Positions 1-7,129 of a DNA stretch of 9,545 bases are shown one piece after another. Position 1 is the stretch's first letter. Each line of letters begins with the position of its first letter. The notes below the pieces were generated by a model that saw only the letters and a program-made list of their open reading frames with translations, had not been told where the DNA came from and did not search any database. The stretch covers positions 1 to 9,545 of the forward strand of contig CAMFLG010000086.1 in assembly GCA_945957495.1 (NCBI GenBank), written 5' to 3'. Both the position numbers and the translations under genes were made by a program. The DNA comes from an uncultured Pseudorhodobacter sp. (GTDB lineage: Bacteria; Pseudomonadota; Alphaproteobacteria; Rhodobacterales; Rhodobacteraceae).

Positions 1-1
1 C

Positions 2-109
2 CTGCCCAATCGCGCCGTGGCGAGCCACCTGGCGACCGCCCTCGCTGAAGCAGACGCCCTTCTCTCCGAGATTGACGCCGCGATCCGGAGCAAGTCCCCC
101 AATGTCTAA
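2..109 (+). CDS. 3' end of an unrecognised gene (partial)
   Basis: An open frame enters from before the window and ends at a TAA at 107-109. It encodes 35 residues, alanine- and leucine-rich, ending in LLSEIDAAIRSKSPNV, and looks like an amphipathic C-terminal helix. I do not recognise the family. The real-gene reading is supported by a second, diverged version of the same tail (LLSEIDAAIRS followed by a different end) at 9205-9255, where several differences are synonymous (CTC TCC / CTC TCT, GAC / GAT, GCC / GCA). In both places a LytTR-type gene end lies just downstream on the opposite strand, so the two genes were convergent in the ancestral arrangement. Whether the part outside the window is intact cannot be seen. 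Confidence 0.5.
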   Translation: MPNRAVASHLATALAEADALLSEIDAAIRSKSPNV

Positions 110-254
110 TCGCGATGGTAGGGCAGACATGCAAGACCATTGCGTAAGCTGTCTGGCAAAAGTTCGGCCCGGCGCACGATCTCTGCTCTGCGCCGTCAGT
201 GCCGCGCGAGCCGCGCCAGCGCCGTCCGACCGAGCGGAAGCGGAGTCTGCAGCC
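59..254 (+). repeat. Left copy of a diverged ~196 bp direct repeat flanking the operon
   Basis: This stretch aligns colinearly with 9205-9402 in the same orientation. By eye, 59-94 differs at 4 of 36 positions. The middle (about 95-160) is alignable but clearly weaker. Positions 162-254 show about 11 differences in 94 columns, including a one-base gap. Similarity stops abruptly after AGCC at 254. The repeat spans the end of a plus-strand gene and the end of a minus-strand LytTR-domain gene, so it is a duplicated locus rather than a simple terminal repeat of a mobile element. Confidence 0.8.
164..254 (-). pseudogene. Broken C-terminal remnant of a LytTR-domain protein gene
   Basis: On the minus strand this stretch encodes a LytTR-domain tail matching the right-hand copy (residues LQTPL, then GRTALARL). 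It is damaged in three ways. A one-base deletion near 208-209, relative to the right-hand copy, shifts the frame so that translation ends early at 196-198. The ancestral stop codon aligned with 9311-9313 has become CGA (164-166 on the plus strand is TCG). All sequence encoding the N-terminal side is replaced by unrelated sequence beyond 254. It cannot make a functional regulator and is best read as a relic of duplication or recombination. Confidence 0.7.
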
Positions 255-425
255 GGCAAAGCTGGCGCGCGGGCTGGCGCTTGCGGTGGAACTGGCGAGG
301 GGCGCCATCATCCACGAAGCCAGCGCCACCCTTGCCAGCGTTCGCAGGTCAGTACCAAGGCCTTGACCTGTGGCACAATTTGCCTTTGCCGATTCGGCAG
401 GTAATCTGGCTATTTCGGGTCAAGA
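255..425. other. Gene-poor stretch between the LytTR remnant and the operon
   Basis: No convincing gene starts here. A short plus-strand open frame (about 256-366) encodes an alanine/leucine-rich peptide containing LARGLALAVELARGAIIHEA and stops at 364-366. It is open leftwards through the remnant, has no start with a ribosome site, and could be the foreign end of a rearranged gene or chance in GC-rich DNA. From about 360 the sequence becomes less GC-rich and contains a 13-base palindrome at 387-399, suggesting that the regulatory region of the downstream operon begins here. Confidence 0.35.
387..399. promoter_or_regulatory. Perfect inverted repeat, possible operator
   Basis: TGCCGATTCGGCA is a perfect palindrome with 6-base arms around one central base, about 150 bases upstream of the regulator start. 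There is no T-tract, so it is not a typical terminator. Lrp/AsnC proteins commonly bind imperfect 15-base dyads in several copies, which makes it a reasonable candidate site. GC-rich DNA produces such short palindromes by chance, and nothing here proves binding. Confidence 0.3.
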
Positions 426-481
426 ATGACGGAACCAGCCAAGAACTTGGAAGATAATGCAGAAGAATTCAGTATTTATTT

Positions 482-521
482 CCGAAACGGAACATTTATG
501 TTGACGGATCTTCCGTTTCCG
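482..521. promoter_or_regulatory. Large inverted repeat in the leader just upstream of the regulator gene
   Basis: The arms CCGAAACGGAA (482-492) and TTCCGTTTCCG (511-521) are inverted repeats matching at 10 of 11 positions around an 18-base spacer. A second palindrome, AACATTTATGTT (491-502), is nested at the left arm. This AT-richer block ends 27 bases before the regulator start and overlaps a TTGACG hexamer (501-506) that could be a -35 element, although no good -10 follows. Arm spacing of about 29 bases between equivalent positions (nearly three helical turns) suits paired binding by an oligomeric regulator such as an Lrp-type autoregulator. It could alternatively form an RNA hairpin in the leader. 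Confidence 0.45.
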
Positions 522-548
522 TCTTCTCTTGCGGCAAGGGAGCGGACC

Positions 549-1040
549 ATGCAGCGATATGAACTTGATGATCTGGATCGCACGATCATCGGCCTCTTGA
601 CCGAAGACGGACGGCTTTCTGCCAGCGAGATTGCGGGCAAGATCGGCGGCGTGTCCGAACGCACGGTTCGCAACCGAATCACGGCCCTGTTGCAAAGCCG
701 GATGATCATGATTGGCGCCATCCCCGACCCAACGGCCATGGGGCGGGACGTTCAGGCCGATATCATGCTCGAGATCGAACCCGGCAAGGTCGAGGATGTG
801 GCCATGGCCTTGGGTGAACTTGACGAGGTCGGCTATCTGGCCGCAACGGCGGGGCGGTTCAACCTGACGGCGGCAATCTATGTCGAAACCCATGCCGCGT
901 TGCTGGATTTCTGCGAAACGGTGATCGGGCGCATCCCCGGTGTGCGCCGGGTGGAACCTTGCGTCATTCTGCGCATGTACAAGGCCTTTGGCACGCGGAC
1001 GACGGCGCTGACAGACGCGATGGGAAGGAAGGCAGAATGA
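549..1040 (+). CDS. Lrp/AsnC-family transcriptional regulator
   Basis: This encodes a 163-residue DNA-binding regulator, a normal length for the Lrp/AsnC family. The N-terminal winged HTH shows the family pattern: LDDLDRTIIGLLTEDGR at 6-22, then the helix-turn-helix around 24-48 with SERTVRNRI. The C-terminal half (about 67-145) is the AsnC/RAM ligand-binding and oligomerisation domain, with GYLAATAGRFNL and PGVRRVEPCVILRMYK. Start choice: in-frame ATGs also exist at 426 and 498, but only 549 has a strong ribosome site (AAGGGAG, 536-542), and it places the HTH at the usual distance from the N-terminus. The stop overlaps the next gene's start (ATGA), so the regulator is the first gene of the operon it probably controls. 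Such proteins usually sense amino acids or related small molecules; the effector here is unknown. Inverted repeats upstream are possible self-binding sites. Confidence 0.9.
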   Translation: MQRYELDDLDRTIIGLLTEDGRLSASEIAGKIGGVSERTVRNRITALLQSRMIMIGAIPDPTAMGRDVQADIMLEIEPGKVEDVAMALGELDEVGYLAATAGRFNLTAAIYVETHAALLDFCETVIGRIPGVRRVEPCVILRMYKAFGTRTTALTDAMGRKAE

Positions 1041-2584
1041 CGCTGGTTCGGATCGGAGTGGATGTTGGCGGCACCAACACCGACGCGGCCCTGCTGCGCG
1101 GCACCACGGTGCTGGCCACTGTCAAGACGGCGACAACGGCCAATGTGACGGACGGGGTGGCGGCGGCAGTTCGTGCGGTGCTGGACGCAGTGGCAATGCC
1201 GGCCGTCGCTGTCGGCGCGGTGATGATCGGCACGACGCACTTTCTCAATGCGGTGGTCGAAGGTAAGCATCTGCACAAGGTCGGCGTCTTGCGACTGTGC
1301 GGGCAGGCGACGCGATTGTTGCCGCCGATGGTGGATTGGCCTGACAACTTGCGTGATCTGGTCAGCGGCGGTGCTGCGCTGGTGGGCGGCGGGGTCAACG
1401 TCGATGGCACACCAATTGCGCCGCTGGATCATGCCGCAATCCGTGCCGCTTGCCGCACCTGGCGCGCCGCCGGGATTGACGCGGTCGCGGTGGCTTCCGT
1501 TTTCGCGCAGGTCGATGCCGCCCCCGAACTTGCCGCTGGCGCCATCATCGCCGAGGAAATGCCCGCTGTGGCGATAAGCCTGTCCCACCGCATCGGCCGG
1601 ACCGGGCTTCTGGCACGGGAGAGTGCGGCGATCCTGAACGCCAGCCTTGCGGCCTTGGGGGCCGATACCGTGCGCGCCTTCCGGTCGGCCTTCGCCGCCC
1701 TTGGGCTGACCTGCCCGCTGTATCTGACCCAGAATGACGGCACCCTGATGGCAGCCGATTTCGCCGAACGGCACCCGGTTTTCACCATCGCCTCGGGGCC
1801 GACCAACTCGATGCGCGGCGCAGCCTTTTTGACCGGCCTCAAGGATGCCGCGGTGATCGACGTTGGCGGCACCACAACCGACATCGGCATGCTGGTTGCG
1901 GGTTTCCCGCGCAGCCGCAGCGAGGGCGCGGTGATCGGCGGCATCCCCACCAACTTCCGCGTGCCAGACGTCTATTCCTTCGGCCTTGGTGGCGGTTCGC
2001 TGGTTCAGCCGGCGCCGCTTGCCATCGGCCCGCAATCGGTGGGCTTCCGCCTGCCGCAAAAGGCGCTGGTCTTTGGTGGCGACACGCTGACGGCAACCGA
2101 CATTGCCGTAGCGGCGGGACTGGTGGATCTGGGCGACCGGGCGCGCGTGGCGCATCTGTCAGCGGCGCTTGTCCGCGCAGCGGTGGCCCGAATGAAGGCC
2201 GATGTCGAAACCGTGCTGGATCGGATGAAACCCTCGTCCGATCCGATCCCGGCGGTGCTGGTCGGCGGCGGATCGGTGCTGATCGAGGGTCAGCTTGCCG
2301 GAACTTCGGCCAGCCTGCGGCCTGACCATTTTGGCGGCGCCAATGCCATTGGCGCGGCCATAGCACAGGTTTCGGGCGAGGTTGACCGGGTGGTGGCGCT
2401 GGAAGGCTCCACCCGCGAACGTGCGCTGGAGGCTGTGGTGGCCGAGGCCCGCACCCGCGCAATCGAAGCGGGCGCAAAGGCCGAGACGGTGGAACTGGCC
2501 GAGTTGGAGGAAACCCCGCTCAGCTATCTGCCGGGCAATGCAATCCGATTTGCCGCCAAGGTGGTAGGAGATCTTGCAGCATGA
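1037..2584 (+). CDS. Hydantoinase/oxoprolinase-type ASKHA enzyme, short form
   Basis: This 515-residue protein belongs to the HyuA-like hydantoinase/oxoprolinase family. These ATP-dependent enzymes have an actin-like ASKHA fold and open cyclic amides such as hydantoins or 5-oxoproline. The N-terminal domain has the first phosphate loop DVGGTNTDAAL (9-19) and GTTHFLNA (65-72). The second domain has QNDGTL (232-237), ASGPTNSMRGA (252-262), the second phosphate loop DVGGTTTDIG (275-284) and GGGS (410-413). It is shorter than classical HyuA or N-methylhydantoinase A (about 680-700 residues), lacking their C-terminal extension, and no HyuB partner follows. The start has a long purine-rich ribosome site (GGAAGGAAGG, 1023-1032). 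It overlaps the regulator by 4 bases and the DUF917 gene by 4 bases. Pairing with DUF917 is a recurrent arrangement for this short subgroup, so the two probably act together. It is predicted to be cytoplasmic; the substrate is unknown. Confidence 0.88.
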   Translation: MTLVRIGVDVGGTNTDAALLRGTTVLATVKTATTANVTDGVAAAVRAVLDAVAMPAVAVGAVMIGTTHFLNAVVEGKHLHKVGVLRLCGQATRLLPPMVDWPDNLRDLVSGGAALVGGGVNVDGTPIAPLDHAAIRAACRTWRAAGIDAVAVASVFAQVDAAPELAAGAIIAEEMPAVAISLSHRIGRTGLLARESAAILNASLAALGADTVRAFRSAFAALGLTCPLYLTQNDGTLMAADFAERHPVFTIASGPTNSMRGAAFLTGLKDAAVIDVGGTTTDIGMLVAGFPRSRSEGAVIGGIPTNFRVPDVYSFGLGGGSLVQPAPLAIGPQSVGFRLPQKALVFGGDTLTATDIAVAAGLVDLGDRARVAHLSAALVRAAVARMKADVETVLDRMKPSSDPIPAVLVGGGSVLIEGQLAGTSASLRPDHFGGANAIGAAIAQVSGEVDRVVALEGSTRERALEAVVAEARTRAIEAGAKAETVELAELEETPLSYLPGNAIRFAAKVVGDLAA

Positions 2585-3717
2585 CCTACTGGACGCTGAC
2601 CGAAACCGACATCGACCGCATCGCCATCGGTGTCGGCATCCTTGGCACCGGCGGCGGTGGCAGCCCCTATCTTCAAATGCTTGCTGCAAAGCAGATGTTG
2701 CGGCAGGGCCATCGCATCCGCATGATCCGCCCCCGTGACTTGCCCGATGAAGCGCAGGTCATCGGTCTGGGGGGAATCGGTGCGCCCACGGTCAGCGTGG
2801 AAAAGATGGAAGAAGGCGGCGAAGGCGAACGTGTGCTGCGCGCGATCGAGGCCCATACCGGCCGGCCCGTCGATGCGGTTCTGGGCGACGAGGTGGGTGG
2901 CGGCAATGGCATCTATCCGATGATCACCGCGGCCCGGCTGGACTTGCCGGTGGTCGATTGCGATGGCATGGGTCGGGCCTTTCCCGAAGTACAGATGTCA
3001 ACCTTCTTCGTCGGCGGACAGGAAACCCAGCCTGCGGGGCTAGCGGATTCGGAAGGCAACACGGTGCTGATCACCCGCGCCGTGACCCCAGACATGCTGG
3101 AACGGATCATGCGCGCGGCCACGGTGGCAATGGGGTGTACCGCCTGCATGACAACCGCGCCGATGTCGGGTGCATTCATCCGCAAGCATGGCGTGGTGCA
3201 TACCACGTCGCAGGCCTGGACCCTGGGCGATGCCGTGTTGAAAGCCCGCGCCGCCAAGGCCGATCCGGTGGCCGCGATCCTGGATCAGTCCGGTGGCGCG
3301 CTGCTGATGCGAGGCAAAGTCACTGATATCGCGCGCCGTCTGGCGGGCGGTTTCGTTCGCGGGCGCCTGATGATTGCCGGGCTGGACGCCGATGCAGGAC
3401 GCGAGATCGCCATCGACATCCAGAACGAATATCTTGTCGCAACCGAAGGCGAAAAACGGCTGGTGATGGTGCCTGACCTGATCTGCATCGTCGATGACGA
3501 GACGGGCCGCCCGATTGGCACCGAGGAATTGCGCTATGGCCTGCGTGTTGCGGTTCTGGCCATGCCCTGCACACCGCTGCTGCGCAATGACGCCGCCCTG
3601 CGCGTGATGGGTCCACGCGCCTTTGGCTATGACTTCGACTATGTCGCCTTTGGCACGGCACGCCATGCCGCGCCCGTTCCGCACTATGACACCCCCCGAC
3701 AGGAGATTGACGCATGA
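2581..3717 (+). CDS. DUF917 family protein (S-methyl-thiohydantoin desulfurase-like)
   Basis: This 378-residue protein matches the DUF917 family, which Pfam, as I recall, now names S-Me-THD after a thiohydantoin desulfurase. Visible landmarks are the glycine-rich GTGGGGSPY (22-30), LGGIGAPTVSVEK (63-75), a conserved acidic/glycine block GDEVGGGNG (102-110), DCDGMGRAFPE (126-136), QNEYLVA (281-287), PDLICIVD (298-305) and GPRAFGYDFDY (344-354). Length fits the full two-domain family. Cysteines at 127, 186, 189, 302 and 330 include a CTAC motif (186-189) that could matter if the chemistry involves sulfur or metal; this is speculation. The start has TAGGAG at 2565-2570 and overlaps the previous gene (ATGA). 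Its position directly after the ASKHA enzyme suggests a two-component enzyme or consecutive steps. No signal peptide is visible, so it is probably cytoplasmic. Family assignment is firm; the reaction here is not established. Confidence 0.87.
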   Translation: MTYWTLTETDIDRIAIGVGILGTGGGGSPYLQMLAAKQMLRQGHRIRMIRPRDLPDEAQVIGLGGIGAPTVSVEKMEEGGEGERVLRAIEAHTGRPVDAVLGDEVGGGNGIYPMITAARLDLPVVDCDGMGRAFPEVQMSTFFVGGQETQPAGLADSEGNTVLITRAVTPDMLERIMRAATVAMGCTACMTTAPMSGAFIRKHGVVHTTSQAWTLGDAVLKARAAKADPVAAILDQSGGALLMRGKVTDIARRLAGGFVRGRLMIAGLDADAGREIAIDIQNEYLVATEGEKRLVMVPDLICIVDDETGRPIGTEELRYGLRVAVLAMPCTPLLRNDAALRVMGPRAFGYDFDYVAFGTARHAAPVPHYDTPRQEIDA

Positions 3718-5282
3718 AACGCCGCGATGTTCTGAAATCCGCCGGTCTGGCCGGCTTTGCCTTTCTGGCTCCATCCGCCTGGACCATCGCCGTGGCTCAG
3801 GACGGCAGCCGCATCCTGACGCTGGCCAATCCGACCGGCTTTCCCGATCTGGATCCTTCGACCTCGTTTTCGAATGACGGGCTGGTGCTGGCCAATGTCT
3901 ACGAAGGTCTGACCCGCTATATCCCCGGCAGCGGCGACACGCCCGCCAAGGTCGAACCGGTGCTTGCCGAAAGCTGGACGACCTCCGAAGACGGGCTGAC
4001 CTGGACCTTCACCCTGCGTCAGGGCGTCAAGTTTCACGACGGCACCGATCTGACCGCCGCGGCGGTCAAGGGCGCGATCGAACGCACCATGAAGATCGGC
4101 GGCGGCGCGGCCTTCATCTGGGGGGCGGTGACAGGAATCGAAGCGCCCGATCCGCAAACCGTGGTCATCACGCTGTCGTCGCCGCAGCCGCTGGACATGA
4201 TCGCCGCCGCTGGCTTTGCAGCATGGATCATCAGCCCCGCCGCACAAGCACAGGACAGCGCCTGGTTCAACGCCGGCAACGATGGCGGCACCGGGCCGTT
4301 CCGTATCGACAGCTATGAACCCGGCCAGCGCGTCATTGCCAGCCGTTTTGCCGACCATTGGGCGCAGGCACCCGACGGCGGTTTCGACAAGGTTTCGTTC
4401 GAGGTGGTGGAAGATTCCGTGCTTGCCCAGAACATGCTGGAAGGCGGGCAGGCAGACTGGACCTATGGCCTGCCTTACGACAATCTGGAGAGCCTGAAGG
4501 CCAACCCGGACCTGACGGTGGTATCAAACCCGTCGTTCGAAACCCTGTTCGGGCTTTACAACACCAAACGCGCACCGCTGGACAAGGTGAAAGTGCGCCA
4601 GGCTCTGTCGCTGGCCTTTCCCTATGACGACGTGATTTCGGCTGGCACCGCCGGGCTTGGTTCGCGCGCCTACGGGGTGCTTCCCCAGGGCATCTGGGGC
4701 CACGACCCCGACGCACCGATCCCCAACACCGATCTGGAAGCGGCCCGCGCCTTGTTGGCAGAAGAGGGCGTGACGTCGCTGGACCTGACGATGACCTATG
4801 CCACCTCCGACCCGCTGGAACAGGTTGCAGGCGAATTGTGGAAGGCCAACCTTGAACAACTGGGCATCAACCTGACGCTGCAACCGATGGCCTGGGAAGC
4901 CCAGTGGGAAATGGCCAAGGCCGATCCGGCCGCCGCTCAGGACATCTTCGTGATGTATTGGTGGCCGACCTATGTGACCCCCTATGACTATCTTGTCAGC
5001 CTGTTCCGCAGCGAAGAAGCGCCAAACTACAACCTTGGCTATTACGCAAACCCCGAAGTGGATGCGCTGATCGACAGCGGCGCGACCCTGGCCGGGACCG
5101 ACCGCGCCGGGGCCGAAGCGGCGTTCAAGGCCGCCCAACGCAAAATCGTCGAAGAGGCGGCGGCGGTGTTCATTCTGGACAAGCCGAACATCCACGTCAC
5201 CCGCGCCGACCTGCAGGGCTATGTTGACAACCCCGCCTATGGCCATGTCGTCTTTGCCGACAGCCTGAGCCGGAAAGGCTGA
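3714..5282 (+). CDS. ABC transporter substrate-binding protein, family 5 (DppA/OppA-like), Tat-exported
   Basis: This 522-residue periplasmic binding protein captures the ligand for the importer encoded downstream. The N-terminus is a twin-arginine signal: RRDVLK at 3-8, a hydrophobic stretch, and a likely cleavage after AVA at 28. The mature protein has the family 5 hallmark region: DLDPSTSFSNDG (45-56), NVYEGLTRY (61-69), LAESWTTSEDGLTWTF (84-99) and GVKFHDGTDLTA (104-115). The C-terminal part carries the usual WWPTYVTPYDYLVSLF segment and a DAL-type tail region. Length is typical. The gene overlaps DUF917 by 4 bases and has AGGAG at 3701-3705. Family 5 members bind peptides, nickel, opines, sugars and other small molecules. 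With amide-ring enzymes upstream, a cyclic ureide, thiohydantoin or modified amino acid is a plausible ligand, but this is inference from context only. Confidence 0.93.
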   Translation: MKRRDVLKSAGLAGFAFLAPSAWTIAVAQDGSRILTLANPTGFPDLDPSTSFSNDGLVLANVYEGLTRYIPGSGDTPAKVEPVLAESWTTSEDGLTWTFTLRQGVKFHDGTDLTAAAVKGAIERTMKIGGGAAFIWGAVTGIEAPDPQTVVITLSSPQPLDMIAAAGFAAWIISPAAQAQDSAWFNAGNDGGTGPFRIDSYEPGQRVIASRFADHWAQAPDGGFDKVSFEVVEDSVLAQNMLEGGQADWTYGLPYDNLESLKANPDLTVVSNPSFETLFGLYNTKRAPLDKVKVRQALSLAFPYDDVISAGTAGLGSRAYGVLPQGIWGHDPDAPIPNTDLEAARALLAEEGVTSLDLTMTYATSDPLEQVAGELWKANLEQLGINLTLQPMAWEAQWEMAKADPAAAQDIFVMYWWPTYVTPYDYLVSLFRSEEAPNYNLGYYANPEVDALIDSGATLAGTDRAGAEAAFKAAQRKIVEEAAAVFILDKPNIHVTRADLQGYVDNPAYGHVVFADSLSRKG

Positions 5283-5285
5283 GCG

Positions 5286-6308
5286 ATGGGCCTTGGCCGC
5301 TATCTCTTGCGACGGCTGGCGCTTTCGGCGCTGGTCGTGCTGGGGGTGACGTTTCTGGTGTTCGTGGCAGCCCAGGTCGTGCCGTCAGACCCGGCGGCGC
5401 TTTATGCCGGCCCAAGGCCCACCGCAGCGCAAATCGAAAAGGCGCGCGCCGAATTGCATCTTGACGCGCCCCTGCCCGAACGGTTCGCCAGCTTTGCCGT
5501 GGCGATGGCATCCGGAGATTTCGGCGTGTCCTACAAATCGCGCCGCCCCATCGCGCAGGATTTGCGGGCCTATCTGCCGGCGACGCTGGAACTGGCCGCC
5601 GTATCCACTCTTCTGGCCCTGATCATCGGCATTCCGGCTGGTGCGATGTCGGCGGCGCGGCGCGGATCGTGGTTTGACCGGGCAGGAGGCTTTGGGGCGA
5701 TTGCGGCGGTGGCGATGCCGACCTTTTTTCTTGCCATGCTGTTGCAGGCCATCTTTGCCCAAAGCCTTGGACTTCTGCCATTGTCGGGCCGCCTTTCCCG
5801 CGAGATTGCCATTTCCGCGCCGCTGGAAACAGTGACGGGCTTTACCCTGATCGACGCGGTTCTGGCAGGCCGCTTTGATGTCTTGCGCGATGCCGCGGCG
5901 CATCTGATCCTGCCGGCATTGACCCTTGCCGCCTATCCTGCCGGGATCGCCATGCGGCTGACCCGTTCGGCGATGATCGAAATTCTGGGCCGCCGTCACA
6001 TTCTGGCGGTGCGCGCCCTTGGCCTGTCACCGGCGCGCATCCTTTTCGGACATGCCCTGCCCAATGCGATTTGCCCGGCCCTGACCATCCTTGGCCTGAG
6101 CTTTGCCTATGCGCTGACCGGGGCGGTTCTGGTCGAGATCATCTTCGCCTGGCCCGGCCTGGGCCGCTATGTTTCCGAGGCGGTGCTGTCGAAGGATTTT
6201 CCGGTCATCGCCGCCGCAACCTTCGTTGTCACCCTGTGCTATGTTGCCATGAACCTTGTGCTGGATCTGGTGCAGGCCCTGCTGGACCCAAGGGTAGCCC
6301 TGCAATGA
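5286..6308 (+). CDS. ABC transporter permease, DppB-type
   Basis: This encodes a 340-residue inner-membrane subunit of a dipeptide/nickel-type importer. Its N-terminus is typical of DppB/OppB permeases: RYLLRRL, then a membrane segment (about 10-31), then a large periplasmic loop with a helix around 47-58 and GDFGVSY (77-83). Further membrane segments lie near 99-121, 134-159, 205-224, 266-287 and 308-330, giving the expected six. The cytoplasmic EAA-like coupling loop is at about 241-260 (AVRALGLSPARILFGHALPN), and LVEIIFAWPGLGR (282-294) is a strong family signature. Only three bases separate it from the binding-protein stop, and its ribosome site (GGAAAGG, 5272-5278) lies within that gene, indicating coupled translation. 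It should pair with the next permease. Confidence 0.93.
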   Translation: MGLGRYLLRRLALSALVVLGVTFLVFVAAQVVPSDPAALYAGPRPTAAQIEKARAELHLDAPLPERFASFAVAMASGDFGVSYKSRRPIAQDLRAYLPATLELAAVSTLLALIIGIPAGAMSAARRGSWFDRAGGFGAIAAVAMPTFFLAMLLQAIFAQSLGLLPLSGRLSREIAISAPLETVTGFTLIDAVLAGRFDVLRDAAAHLILPALTLAAYPAGIAMRLTRSAMIEILGRRHILAVRALGLSPARILFGHALPNAICPALTILGLSFAYALTGAVLVEIIFAWPGLGRYVSEAVLSKDFPVIAAATFVVTLCYVAMNLVLDLVQALLDPRVALQ

Positions 6309-7129
6309 CGCTGTTCTCTCGCCTTGGCCCCAAAGGCACGATTGCACTGGCAGTGGTTGCGGCCTTTCTGCTGCTGGCCGTGCTGGCGCCTTGGCTGGCG
6401 CCCTTTCCCGAACAGGGCGCCGGCGCCCCGAACATTGCCGAGAAATTCCTCCCCCCGATGCCGCCGCACCTTCTGGGCACCGACCATCTGGGCCGCGATA
6501 TGCTGTCGCGGGTGATCTATGGCGGCAGGGTATCGCTGAGCTCTGGCCTTCTGATCGTGCTGGTGTCACTGGCGGTGGGGCTGCCCATCGGCATGATCGC
6601 GGGCTATGCCGGTGGTTGGTGGGACGAGGCGCTGATGCGGCTGACCGATGTGTTTCTGGCCTTTCCGGCGCTGTTGCTGGCGGTGCTGATGGCCGCCGCG
6701 CTTGGACCGGGGCTGTTGAATGCGGTTCTGGCTGTCGCTGTCACATGGTGGCCCTGGTATGCGCGCATGGCACGGGCCGAGGTTTTGACGCTGCGAAGTC
6801 AGCCCTATGTCGAGGCGGCGCGGCTGATGGGCGTTTCGAATTCCCGCATCCTTCTGCGCCATGTCTTGCCGGCGGCACTGCGGCCCTTGTCGGTGCAGGC
6901 GGCCATGGATGTCGGCCCGGCGCTGCTGACCGCGTCGGCGCTGTCCTTCCTTGGCCTTGGCGCCCTGCCGCCCACCGCCGATTGGGGCCAGATCGTCGAT
7001 GCCGGGCGCAAGTTCTTTCCCGAACGCTGGTGGTATTCCGTGGCGCCGGGGATGGCGATCTTTGTGCTGGCGCTGGCCTTCGCGGCCCTTGGCGATGCCT
7101 TGCGCGACGGAGAGCAAAAAGATGCTTGA
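6305..7129 (+). CDS. ABC transporter permease, DppC-type
   Basis: This 274-residue second permease overlaps the first by 4 bases (ATGA). It has one N-terminal membrane segment (about 11-32), then the DppC/OppC hallmark HLLGTDHLGRDMLSR (55-69) and YGGRVSLSSG (72-81), followed by the transmembrane domain (segments near 82-101, 117-135, 138-155, 205-220 and 247-265). The EAA coupling loop is at about 169-189 (VEAARLMGVSNSRILLRHVLP). The 3' end overlaps the first ATPase by 8 bases. In-frame codons extend upstream of 6305, but they lie inside the DppB gene and encode no permease sequence; ATG 6305 has AAGGG at 6290-6294 and gives the expected N-terminus. Together with the upstream permease it should form the translocation pore. 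Confidence 0.93.
   Translation: MTLFSRLGPKGTIALAVVAAFLLLAVLAPWLAPFPEQGAGAPNIAEKFLPPMPPHLLGTDHLGRDMLSRVIYGGRVSLSSGLLIVLVSLAVGLPIGMIAGYAGGWWDEALMRLTDVFLAFPALLLAVLMAAALGPGLLNAVLAVAVTWWPWYARMARAEVLTLRSQPYVEAARLMGVSNSRILLRHVLPAALRPLSVQAAMDVGPALLTASALSFLGLGALPPTADWGQIVDAGRKFFPERWWYSVAPGMAIFVLALAFAALGDALRDGEQKDA

Noticed and set aside
371..383. Sigma-54-like promoter (TGGCAC ... TTGC)
   Set aside because: The GG and GC elements are 10 bases apart rather than the required 12, and sigma-54 promoters tolerate spacing changes poorly. No enhancer-binding regulator gene is nearby.
72..457. Overlapping short plus-strand open frames in the left flank
   Set aside because: They run through the LytTR remnant in the wrong direction, have low-complexity arginine/alanine-rich products and no ribosome sites.
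426..548. A longer regulator start at ATG 426 (or 498)
   Set aside because: Neither has a convincing ribosome site. The added residues carry no family similarity and would overlie the leader inverted repeat, while ATG 549 has AAGGGAG at proper spacing and gives the normal family N-terminus.
878..2155. Long minus-strand open frame opposite the ASKHA gene
   Set aside because: Its arginine/histidine-rich translation has no domain features and is the expected mirror of a GC-rich gene whose plus-strand product is clearly recognisable.
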